Source: Cyclostephanos tholiformis | Taxonomy: Eukaryota > Bacillariophyta > Thalassiosirophyceae > Thalassiosirales > Thalassiosiraceae | Direction of reading: 5' to 3' | DNA length: 12,231 nt | Assembly: GCA_036939975.1 (NCBI GenBank) | Contig: JALLPB010001069.1 | Location: 1-12,231, forward strand | Part shown: piece by piece, positions 1 through 8,174 of the stretch | Numbering within the stretch: position 1 is the stretch's first letter | Layout: every line of letters begins with the position of its first letter | Notes under the pieces: generated by a model | Database searches by the model: none | Told to the model about the DNA's origin: nothing | The model's input: the letters and a program-made list of their open reading frames with translations, nothing else | Position numbers and translations under genes: made by a program

Positions 1-196
1 TTACTATAGTTAAAAGGCTAAGCAAATATCACACAATAATACCGCTTTGCCCACCTACCAAACAACCCTCCCCATACAAAAGTCTGTCTCACGAGGGCTG
101 GCAACATGCATTAGCATCAGACCCAGTTGCATTGGTGATGCCCATCCGTTGTTGCCCCCTAGTAGCCCACAGGAGGATGGGAGTATGAAGTGGCTA
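1..196 (-). other. LINE 3' UTR, copy 1, with terminal stem-loop at 20-47
   Basis: On the minus strand this starts after the expected stop (196-194) and ends at position 1. It aligns along its whole length with the 3' UTR of copy 2; the last 70 bases are nearly identical. Bases 20-47 read AAGCGGTAT, a 9-nt loop, then ATATTTGCTT, and can pair over nine positions (two of them G-U) with one bulged U. Conserved 3' stem-loops are recognised by the reverse transcriptase in several stringent LINEs. That role is inferred here. There is no poly(A) tail. Confidence 0.7.
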
Positions 197-307
197 TTTA
201 ATGCCTACTGCCTACTGATCCAGTTGCATCTTAGGCATCCAAGTCCATCTCCTGCTCCTACCACCACTTGCAGGGTACCAATCCTCACTTCCGCTCCAAA
301 TCCATGA

Positions 308-1178
308 AGTCGCGGAAAATTCTGCACTCTACCACATAAGCAGCGATCGTGTCCCTCCGTTTCTGTATATATTCCTCAATTGTGCACAGCCCGCACTCCT
401 CCAGTATATCCTCCAACTTGGGATAGGTCCACCGTCAATCCGGGCCGTGCCAAGGCACATGTTGTTTTGCCATCTTGTATGCCGCTCGAATATGAAACCC
501 CTCCAACCTTGCCAGCGCTGACTTGCTAATCACTCACGTCTCACTACCATATAGTAGTAATGACTGGACCACCGCCTTGTAGAATTTGCCGCTGCTCTGC
601 GAGGGGGCGTTTTGCGCCTGTAGAACATTGCTTACTCGCGCCCAGGTGGCGCGGGCTTTCCGAATCTGTGCACGGACTGCCTGGACGTCATCATCGTCTT
701 GGGAAAGAAGGAGCCAGAGATATTTGAAGACGTCGACCCACTTGAGCACTTGGTCATGGATGGAGAACTGTTGTTGTAGGGCGAGTGCCAAGCGGACCGC
801 CATATCCCTTTGGTGCTGCAGTTCCATCCCGGCATGGCATTCTTTGGAGTTGATATGCATCGGGTAAGACGGGTTGCATTGCATCCCGCACCATTCGCAT
901 CGAGGGTAGAAGCCTTCATGTTGCAGTTCTATGATGTCCCGGGGGTGGATGTCATGGAAGTGATGTCGCATCATCCAGCCACTGTTTAGCACCTCCAAAC
1001 AGCCAGGGTAAGGGCATTCAAAGCTCTCACCAGAGTAGTTCATGTCGGCAACATATGATTCACTATCCCGCTCCTTAAGGAGCTCCTCAGCTACCACTGC
1101 CTGCTGGTAGATTTCATGGACGTCTGCCAGGTGGCGGCCAAGGGAACTGTTCCGCATTCCGCACTCTCTGCAGGTCAC
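308..1178 (-). pseudogene. LINE C-terminal region: zinc-finger-like motifs and thumb/tail domain
   Basis: The open segment 1178-534 (214 codons) starts with three Cys/His clusters: CRECG...H...H, CPYPGC...H...H and CEWCG...H...C, consistent with nucleic-acid-binding fingers after the RT of this LINE group. It then reads VFKYLWLLLSQDDDDVQAVRAQIRKAR and SLLLYGSET, the familiar tail motif where LINEs have YGSETW. The expected Trp is TGA at 534-536. Past it the same frame continues with KSALARLEGFHIRAAYKM, a stop in the GPD-RWTY motif, EECGLCTIEEYI, and KWW-EQEMDLDA where another Trp codon is a stop. Several premature stops are therefore single-base changes in Trp or Arg codons, typical of slow decay. 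Confidence 0.85.
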
Positions 1179-1936
1179 AATATGGGCTTCCTAATCCGAT
1201 GCGGTGACACGTCCCATCTGCATCGGCCAATATGACTCCAATGGCAGCTGGACGCGAATCTTCCAGGCGTGCATATCATTGCCTGGGTCTTCGCGATGTT
1301 GGTATTGAGGCCAACATGAGCAAATGTGTCTACGAGGACGTTGAGTGCGCACTGCAAAAAGACAGGGTCTCGAGCAGCCACGTACACATGGTCAACATAG
1401 AAAACCGCGAACAGTGCCACCATCATGTTATCCAGCTCCCCTTTGTCCGCCACGTCCATATTCGCTCGGACAATCCTATGCCACTCCCTGATCATGGCGC
1501 CGACAATTTCACCAACAGGGTGCCACCCTGTGTGACACCACGGCCCGACTTAAAAGGAACTCCGTAATTGCCCGAGGCACGACTCCAACTCCGTACTCCC
1601 CAATAGTTGTAGACATCGTTCCCGGTCCATCGGGTCAAAAGCTTTTGTGAGGTCAACGAACACACCGTAGAATGGGGACTGTTCGATATGGGTGAGCTGC
1701 TGAGTCAGCTTTGCCTCGATCACAGCCGTGCCTGTCCCCTGTTGGTTTCGACAGCCGTGGAGGCTGTCGTGGAGAACGATGGCTTCTAGCCTTAGATCCG
1801 TCACTCGTTCGATGACTTTCCAGATCAGTTCAAGTAGTCCGATTCCGTGATATCCGCCTCCGCCCTTTGAGACAAGGACAGTTATTACCCACCCGAGTTG
1901 GGGGGGAATATGACCTTCGTCCCAAACCATCTGCAC
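1175..1936 (-). pseudogene. LINE reverse transcriptase domain (broken, catalytic Asp lost)
   Basis: The 1936-1550 segment reads LVSKGGGGYHGIGLLE and a finger region, then motif A VDLTKAFD with its catalytic Asp codon at 1652-1654. Motif B, GRGVTQGG, is legible at 1522-1545 but in another frame, after an apparent deletion of roughly 20 codons between motif A and motif B. A further frameshift just downstream restores the frame reading MIREWHR. Motif C at about 1388-1405 reads FYVDH rather than F-Y-x-D-D: the second catalytic Asp is replaced by His (CAT at 1388-1390). The chemistry would be RNA-templated DNA synthesis from a nicked target. Domain identity is secure; activity is excluded by the breaks and the lost Asp. 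Confidence 0.9.
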
Positions 1937-2528
1937 AAGTTTGGTGAGGGTGCATCACTTATCACCCGCTGTGGTATTCATGCCCTCTGACTCCTCCTCC
2001 TTCCTCATCCCCTGCAACCAATCCTTTAGGTGCTCCACCCTTATCCGGGATGCTCCCGCACTTCTTCCATTCAAGAGTTCCGACACGGCAATTTGAATCT
2101 CGCCATCAGTGGGCGTATCGTCCCGAACGTCAAATAGATTCTCTCCGACATGGATCGGGAGATGCGGGGACTCACGCCTCCGGTAGAGATCAATCCGCCA
2201 TTGTCTGAAAGCATGGGCGGGCTTGAGTGTCGGTCGCAGACCGATACCATCCTTTCAGATGGCGGAACGCCTCTTGGACATTCCCCCCAGCAAGTTTGTG
2301 GGATATCATTTCACCAACATGCTTCGTCCACACATCCCTGTCTGCATGGAGAGATTTTTGTACCTCCCGTTGCATCATGCTAGCTTTGTGGCAGCGGAGT
2401 TGCCCGGCTTGGCAGAGTGACGTGCACCACTTTATCAGCTGCCACGTCACATTGCTTACCCTGCAGGCGGCTTTCATTGTCTTGAAATCAGATGTCAACT
2501 GATCATGCGGCCCCGGGGGGAGGTGCAT
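1937..2528 (-). pseudogene. LINE linker between endonuclease and reverse transcriptase (broken)
   Basis: The minus-strand frame from 2528 to 2190 is open for 112 codons and encodes a helical, charged segment that follows the endonuclease directly. After a stop near 2190 the reading resumes in the shifted frame with a segment containing DGEIQIAV and NGRSAGASRI, which resembles the stretch just before LINE reverse transcriptase fingers (the NGRAAG-like motif), and a stop near 1967 precedes the next open segment. It has no separate catalytic role that I can identify. Its interest is that it joins the two catalytic domains and shows the element was one long ORF before decay. Confidence 0.7.
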
Positions 2529-2589
2529 CGGAAGTTGCTGTCGCTGTTTTAGATAGGATTTTAGCCATCCAAGCCTCCCTCGTTAAATC

Positions 2590-3296
2590 ATCACAACAAA
2601 AGCCCGATGGTCGGAATCGTGGTACTGAGGCCATCGGAAGCCAACCTTCCAAAATCGTTGCACATCCCCCTCTCATGCCATGATATAATCAGGCTGGGAA
2701 TAATGCAACTTTGCCTCTCGCTTGTGCCGCCAGGTCCAACGCGCCCTGTTTTCCAGCCGTTTCGGATACCGTGGGGTGAACCGCCTCGACATGTCGATCA
2801 GATTAATCTCGTCAAGGAGGTTGACAATCTGCTCCTCCCATTCATCGTGGGGGTCCCGAAAATCGATATTCAAGTCCCCCAAAATGATCGGGATGCATCC
2901 ATTGGGGCATGCGTCCCAAGCTGATCGTAAGTCCTCCACCCCCATGATGTTGTTGGGGGGGATGTAGACTCACCAGCTGAAAGGTTAGGAGGTTTGGCGT
3001 TAATATTTGTGTTGCCTCCACTTCCTCACTGGGGTGATTCTCTTTCCGCAACAGGGCAATCCCCCCCTGATGTTGGCTTGCCACCTTGGAGGAGAGACTT
3101 TGTATCCAGACATAAAATGGGGATAGCAATCGTCCGTTATCTTCATCTCCATCAAAACTGCAACATCCACACCCATCTGTGTCAACCCTTAGGCTGCAGA
3201 AGCTAATCCTGCATTCCGGCCGCAGCATATGTTCCACGCTGCAACCGAAAAGGTCCCGCAACCCCCCGACGAAGAGGGCACAGAAGACGTCAACAT
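2590..3296 (-). pseudogene. LINE EEP/APE-type endonuclease domain (broken)
   Basis: This domain would nick target DNA to prime reverse transcription. The frame from the ATG at 3296 reads into a WNICCGRNAGL motif (the conserved WN near the start of EEP nucleases), then an in-frame TAA, then VLMEMK (conserved Glu). After a frameshift near 3060 the reading continues through QGGIALL, then LGDLNIDF (catalytic Asp and Asn codons at about 2874-2876 and 2868-2870), SQPDYI, another stop, and the terminal SDHRAF motif at about 2600-2618. All signature motifs are visible but spread over several frames, so no functional nuclease can be made. An upstream in-frame TGA lies just beyond 3310; the true start is not certain. 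Confidence 0.85.
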
Positions 3297-3310
3297 CGGA
3301 TCTGCTGTGA

Positions 3311-3560
3311 TCAGTCACCCCAGCTCAGGATAAATAAACAATGGTTTTCCCGAATTGGCCATTCTTGGATCCCACACGTTCACTACTCGTGCGGTCGGAC
3401 CGCCTCAGCCCCCAATCTCCCACACGGAGACAATGGGGGAGAGCCGTCTGGTAGTACTACAGTAATAAAATTGTTAGTGTGGCATTGAGGCAACCATGGT
3501 GGTGGTGCTAGCATACTTTGCTAGGGTATGGTAGAGTAGTATCATAGAGAGTAGACTTGG
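3311..3560 (-). other. Probable LINE 5' leader with stacked hairpins
   Basis: No reading frame is recognisable. The segment is GC-rich like the LINE and unlike the AT-rich DNA that follows at about 3560, so I read it as leader sequence of the same element. It contains a 6-bp palindromic stem at 3391-3403 (GCGGTC, one base, GACCGC), and immediately beside it a two-part hairpin at 3409-3439 (CCCCCA/TGGGGG outside TCTCC/GGAGA). A CATAC/GTATG pair lies near 3512-3530. The 5' boundary of the element cannot be fixed because no target-site duplication is visible. Confidence 0.4.
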
Positions 3561-3588
3561 TAAAAATAAAAACCTATGAAAAAATTGT

Positions 3589-3671
3589 GTTGAATAATCC
3601 TCACTTAAAAATTGCAAGAAACAATTAAGGTTGAATAATTCTCACTTGAAAATTGTGAGAAACAAATATAC
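3589..3671. repeat. Tandem imperfect direct repeat, about 43-bp unit, two copies
   Basis: GTTGAATAATCCTCACTTAA at about 3589 and GTTGAATAATTCTCACTTGA at about 3632 begin two adjacent units that also share AAAATTG, AAGAAACAA and similar spacing. The second unit contains CTCAC...GTGAG, which is self-complementary. No coding potential is seen. It may be a local slippage duplication or the edge of an old transposon. Confidence 0.6.
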
Positions 3672-3936
3672 TTCACACCCATCCAAAAATGAAACTAAAG
3701 AAAATTGAATCCAAAACATATGTAGGAAATGGTTTGCTAAGTTCATTGGCATCAGTTCTACATGCTTAGGAATCATTATGGAAGTTGATCTTATGACTTA
3801 TTTAAGCTAAACTAATATAAAAAAACTGCATTAGGTCACCTTCAAACACCCTTTAAATGATCTAAATATGGGGCATAGAAGGATGATATTTGATGTCCCA
3901 TAATATATCATCTTTGGGAGCGCTTCTGAGGCTAGC

Positions 3937-4150
3937 TTATTTGACAAAGGATAAGACCACTTCCCGCATTATTTCATTTGAATTCCTTTCAGTCAAAAAT
4001 TCTCCCTCGACAAAAAGTAAGATTCGATTTAGGTTTTAGATATAGGGAAGAATCAATATCATATCTTACTTTTTGTTGACAGACAATTTTTGACAGAAAG
4101 GAATTCAAAAAAAATGTGGCAGGAAGTGGTCTTATCCCCCGTCAAATATG
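3937..4150. repeat. Large imperfect foldback (MITE-like inverted repeat)
   Basis: The left arm (about 3937-4023) and right arm (about 4063-4150) are reverse complements over some 80 bases with small gaps. Shared blocks are ATTTGAC, ATAAGACCACTTCC, GAATTCCTTTC, GTCAAAAATT and ACAAAAAGTAAGAT. A loop of about 40 bases separates them. Weaker similarity may extend outward to about 3920 and 4166. Such a structure is typical of a non-autonomous foldback/MITE element. No clear target-site duplication is visible, so the family is unknown. A 64-codon open frame starting at 4090 lies inside the right arm and looks accidental. Confidence 0.75.
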
Positions 4151-5034
4151 GTAGGTATTCTGGGAGTGCAATGAACCCTCCTAACATTGTAAAAGTGATT
4201 GAGGGCTGCTCTAATTGCTACTGGAGAGTTTCTAAAAGGACCAGGCACCTTCGGATAGCCTCCCTTCAAGATTTTCCATCATAACTTGCTGGGACCATCA
4301 AGAGTATACAGAAAGGTCTATGCATATTCATGTCTGGGACCAAGTGAATGCAGGACCTCCCATCAAGCTCTTGCAGAGCAGAGTGGAAAATGGAGAGACC
4401 AACAAGAAAGGAGGAAATATCATGTGCGCACCAACTAAAAGTTGAACAGGAAGACTATGTTGGAACAAAGGGGTGTTGCATCATATCAATCAAATTGGAC
4501 AGGGTTTCTTTACAAGAGTGGACACTCATTGGGAGTATTTGAGAGTTACGAGGGATCTAATTTTTAATCATTGTGTGATTGTCTATTTGCAAAAAAAGCA
4601 TTGGACAATTACTACCCGGGGCACAATAGGGGTGAATCTTGTATGATGGTGATATTATGAGGTAGGTATCTCATAGTGCAAATATCGCTACCTAGAGAGG
4701 TAGATAAAATGACCTCTCTTCCCTCAGCTTTTCTCTCTATTAAGCCCAACATTAAGAGAGGAAGGTGATAATGAATTCAAAGTCAACTGAGAGAGGAGTT
4801 GGATACTATCAGACTTTGGTGATGATGGGCATGCCATATCAAAACTTAATTGTGATGTTGGAATAAAATAATGCCTAATGTAATTATCATTAACTGATGG
4901 TTGAGCACAATGCACTTCAATAATAACCTAGACATGCTAGTTGACTACAAAGCATTAGACTGACAGGCAGAATCTCCATGCTTTCTTGAGAGATACAATG
5001 CTTACTATGCGACATCCTCAGATAGTCATCTTTA
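4151..5034. other. AT-rich intergenic stretch without a recognisable gene
   Basis: This stretch lies between the foldback and the 3' end of the hydrolase gene. The plus-strand frame from ATG 4320 reads open to a stop near 4640 except for one TGA near 4441, and includes a segment reading HHINQIGQGFFTRV; I do not recognise it. The alternative frame 4348-4542 is also open but has no motif. The part near 5034 probably includes the 3' UTR of the hydrolase gene, although no AATAAA is visible on the minus strand. No tRNA or rRNA was seen. Confidence 0.5.
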
Positions 5035-7682
5035 CTATAAACTTTCATACCCAGCTTCTCTGGTTGCAATATCTACGGCAATAATGAAATCTCTTGCGGC
5101 ATTGTTCATCCATTCCCAAGCATACTTTGCAGGGTTGTTACCTAATGGCCAACCCTTACGATGAGAATTTGCATGAGTGTACAGCTCTAGATGGAGAGGA
5201 AAAGAAAAAAGACGTCTCACATTAGAACGTATCTACATACCACATGCCCTCCAGCCTTGGTGAGCAGAAGCATTATTTTACCAGAGCCAGAGTTTACCAA
5301 GCCCTGCAGATCAGTTGTGCCCAAAGTACGCCATCCAACGATTGGATCGTCCAGAGCCATGAGGAATGCAAACGGAATTGATATGTTTCCGATTCTGCCC
5401 CATTTATTCCTCGGCGATTTTGAATCCGATGGACCAAGGAGTTCAAACTCAGGCTCTCGATCTCCCATCGCAGACATCTCAGAGTAATAGTGAAGAAGGT
5501 TATCAAACGAATTGTAGGTCACGATTGCCTGAGCATCAATATCCTTCCCATATGAGCGAAAAGGAGAGGTAAGAGAATGGACGACAAGATTTGATAATAA
5601 AGAATGAAGATCTCTTCAATCGAATGGGGTCACCGCAGTGTCAACTGCTGATGATTCACTCACAGAAAGAGACGTTGCACGTAGCATGCCCAAAAACCGC
5701 TCTCTCGTCAGCCTATCCCTATAATATTTTGCATTCTTGCCAATTAAAACATCTTCTCTCCAACTGTGTGTAAGCATTGGTTGCCAGAGCCTCATGCTCC
5801 TCTTGAAATTTAGCTGTTGGCGCAGATCTAAGCCACCACTAATGGACATGGCAGCATCGAGTGCTGAAAGTATAACATAAGAAATAATGAGTATTGCGGG
5901 GGGAGTTGCATTGAATTTAAACGAACCAATAAGTGGTGTCGTACCACAATCTTGTCCTGACCGAGCGACAAAGTTCGAAAGAATCACACCACCTAAAAAA
6001 AAATTGGAAACGTGGTCGTTTTAGCAATGAATGCCTTAAGAAATAATCAAAAGTATGCTCTCACCTGTAGAATAACCGACGCCTGCCAACAATTGTCGCT
6101 TTCTTACATTATGGGCGTCAGCAAGGGTGGTCAATCCCCTCCTCAGTACTCTCGCCGCGGCATCAACATCCCCCGTTCTCGCCCCATGAAACGTATTCCA
6201 TGTGACTAAATGAGTATCCATCATCCCCCTCGCAATCATCACAACAACAGTGCTGCCCTCTTCCCTCCTTCGCTTCACCATGTCTTTGATAAATTCTTCT
6301 TGACTCCCGCCGTTGAGGCCGTGCAATAATAAATACACCGGCTTGGTTAAGTCATGAACTAACATTGAGTTTTTGTGTTGTTTTTGTTCGGTGTCATCCT
6401 CCTTGGTTGCATTGTCGTCAATAAAGCGATTCGAATATGGAAAGGCTATGTCCAGTGCAAAATACTCTCCATCAAACTGATTTTGTGCCCAGACTCGCAC
6501 GTACTCCTGATCCTCGACCGAATTCACTAAAAATGGTATCCCCGTGCGTTGATCACCGTTAGCCAAATAGGGTGTAGCGCCATTTTCAATATTGTAAGTC
6601 CGTGATGATTTTGGCCAGTTTGATACGATGGTTGTTATGAGGGAATTCGTCGAATAGTAAAACCCTTCGTTAATACTTGGTAGATCAATGCCAGGATGCG
6701 GAATGTGCGGTAATGGGTTATCGTTGGATTCAAGAATGATCGCGGCGGCAGCCGTATTGGTAAATCGCAATGTCAAATGGCGCTCCAAAAAGATAAAGGG
6801 GGGATAGTGGAGTATTGCAGTAGCAACATTCTTCATGGCATTCCCACCATCAGATCTCAGATAGACGATGATCGTTACAGCAATAATCAAAGAAATTGCA
6901 AATCTATACAGGTAGTTTGCTGGAGCAGAAGAGGCACATCTGACAGCCATGACACTGGACAATACGAAATGGTATAAACCGAACCATCTTCCGTATTCAT
7001 ACACATACAAAGAGTCAGTAAATATGACGGACGAGCTTGCCAGCCCAACTATGCAAATGATGAAATGCATCGTCATTGTTGTGTCTTCTTTGGCTGTTGT
7101 TACATCACCCTCTTCCACTTTGCTGTCCTGGTTTTTTTTCGTTTCGATGCGGTTGGTCTTCGTTGTTTTTGTTGCTGCGATGAATTCATGACGAACCCAA
7201 TACATTAGACACAGTGGGCCTAGGAATATTGCAAACAATCTCAACCACAATTCTGTCATGGCGAGAGAAGGAGCTGACAGGTTAGTCGCTGTCAACAGAG
7301 CATCGGATATAGAATGATCGTGCAATTCCAGTAGAGATGTCGCGCCGATCGATGGCTGACTCAATTGTACGCGCGTGTCGGCGGCGTTGGCGGTGACGGT
7401 GTTAGTTGCTGTGGCGGCGGCGTTGATGTTGGGAAGTTCAAAGATAGTTCCCGCCGCGATTTGAGAAAGGATATTCTCCCTCTCACTCTCATCGTACACA
7501 CCAACGCCATCGTCCTCGCCGCAGAGCGGATGCGAAATTGGCAGGCGTAAATGATTCAAGAGGTCACGTGCGGAGACATCTAGCTTCGTTTTTATCCTTG
7601 TAGTGACCTGCTCGTCGTACACCTCCTCTGACGAGCAAAAAAAAGACGACATGTTGATGTATGTGGGGAGAATAATTGTCAT
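5035..7682 (-). CDS. Membrane-anchored alpha/beta hydrolase, YheT/ABHD1-3/EMB8 family (four exons)
   Basis: Exons are 7682-6065, 5992-5634, 5528-5241 and 5154-5035 on the minus strand; joined they total 2385 bases, 794 residues plus TAG. The start is the first ATG after an in-frame TGA. Residues 1-140 are low-complexity and Ala/Thr-rich. Hydrophobic segments at about 144-162, 203-223, 257-275 and possibly 235-249 and 283-298 predict several membrane spans. The hydrolase fold begins at about 447 with LLLHGLNGG (oxyanion region, His454-Gly455), then GYSTGG with nucleophile Ser538, ALDDP (Asp720, or Asp719) and AGGHVGWP with His754. The full triad is present, and the motif context matches YheT/ABHD1-3, a family of esterases/lipases that includes phospholipase members. 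The real substrate and membrane are unknown. The family core is normally 320-420 residues, so the long multi-span N-terminus is unusual. No frameshift or missing residue is seen. Confidence 0.85.
5155..5240 (-). other. Intron 3 of the alpha/beta hydrolase gene (86 bp)
   Basis: The donor is GTATGT at 5240 and the acceptor is CGTAAG at 5155, both phase 0. The join creates GGHVGWPLGNNP, the conserved surroundings of the catalytic His in this family. An alternative acceptor CATCTAG some 24 bases upstream does not keep the frame. Confidence 0.85.
5529..5633 (-). other. Intron 2 of the alpha/beta hydrolase gene (about 105 bp)
   Basis: The exon ends with GCG before GTGACC at 5633, a weak donor. The acceptor is GCTCAG at 5529. 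An alternative acceptor, GGGAAG, ends at 5544 and would add five codons in frame. Both joins are phase 0 and lead into the segment with HYYSEMS, which fits the family's Tyr-Tyr helix after the nucleophile domain. The exact donor is less certain than for the other introns. Confidence 0.65.
5993..6064 (-). other. Intron 1 of the alpha/beta hydrolase gene (72 bp)
   Basis: The donor is CAG/GTGAG at 6064 and the acceptor is a run of nine T followed by AG at 5993. The splice falls after the first base of the Gly540 codon and restores the GYSTGG nucleophile elbow exactly (Tyr-Ser-Thr-Gly-Gly-Val-Ile-Leu). Without splicing the protein ends 8 residues later, losing Asp and His of the triad. Confidence 0.9.
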
Positions 7683-7979
7683 TAGCTGTCTCTGCTTTAA
7701 CCGACTGATTGTAAATGGCTGGCAGTAGCGCTCTCATCCATGACATCAGTGCTCTTATCTTTGACACGGGGTCAAAAAGGGATCGCCTCGGCCCTGCATG
7801 CAGAGTGTGACTCCTTGTCAAAAGAGGAGTGTTCTCATCGTTCTTTTTTGACCCAGAGTTGTGTTCTGTTCATCACTCCCCGTCTGTCTGTCTGCGCTCC
7901 ACTCTGGATGGGGGATTCTCGTCCTACGTTGGATGTGTCACACCGATTACCCGGATTACACAAAATAGCGAAATACTTA
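7683..7979 (-). promoter_or_regulatory. Upstream region of the hydrolase gene with TTGAC motif cluster
   Basis: There is no supported gene here; short open frames overlap the start of the hydrolase but have no motif. TTGAC or its complement occurs at 7761-7765, 7771-7775, 7816-7820 and 7848-7852. The first two form a palindrome, TTGAC-N5-GTCAA, and GGGTCAAAAA at 7769-7778 is the reverse complement of TTTTTGACCC at 7845-7854. The clustering within 100 bp of an ATG suggests transcription-factor sites. No TATA box can be assigned. Confidence 0.3.
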
Positions 7980-8172
7980 CTACAGTGCCCAGTACAATTG
8001 TCCCGAGGCAAAAATCTAGATTTTTGCTTGAGTACTGTTCCTATCGTAGGTCGCTACGAGAAGTTAGGAGGAAGAATAGGAAGCCTAACTTCTCGTAGCG
8101 ACCTACTATAGGAACAGTACGAAGGCATAAATCTAGATTTTTGCCTCAGGACAATTGTACTGGGCACTGTAG
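7980..8172. mobile_element. 193-bp hairpin MITE with Tc1/mariner-like ends
   Basis: The 89-base arms 7980-8068 and 8084-8172 are reverse complements with 6 mismatches, separated by a 15-base loop. The element begins CTACAGTGCCC, ends GGGCACTGTAG, and is flanked by TA on both sides (7978-7979 and 8173-8174). A TA target duplication with CTACAGTG-type ends is characteristic of Tc1/mariner-derived MITEs. It codes for nothing; the same accidental peptide can be read on both strands, which reflects the palindrome. It lies about 300 bp upstream of the hydrolase ATG. Confidence 0.8.
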
Positions 8173-8174
8173 TA

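Larger units (their letters stand above)
1..3310 (-). mobile_element. Non-LTR retrotransposon (LINE), near full length, inactivated (copy 1)
   Basis: Reading the minus strand from about 3310 down to 1 gives, in order, an exonuclease-endonuclease-phosphatase (EEP/APE) domain, a linker, a reverse transcriptase, zinc-finger-like motifs, a conserved C-terminal domain ending in a Lys-Trp-Trp / Glu-Gln-Glu-Met motif, and a roughly 195-bp 3' UTR. This is the order seen in single-ORF LINEs of algae and other protists. The frame is broken by many stops and frameshifts, so the copy is dead. The 3' end at position 1 is fixed by comparison with the second copy at 9827-10297, which ends with the same bases. 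No poly(A) tail is visible and the flank beyond position 1 is outside the window. The 5' limit is uncertain; 3311-3560 may be leader. Confidence 0.9.

Noticed and set aside
47..307. 86-codon plus-strand open frame at the left edge
   Set aside because: It lies antisense to the LINE C-terminus and 3' UTR, which are confirmed by the second copy.
3060..3310. CRISPR array or defence system
   Set aside because: No regularly spaced repeats exist anywhere in the window, and the gene content is eukaryotic.
7564..7821. 85-codon minus-strand frame overlapping the hydrolase start
   Set aside because: It is in a different frame from the hydrolase, has no motif, and overlaps its first exon; the first in-frame ATG at 7682 is adequate.
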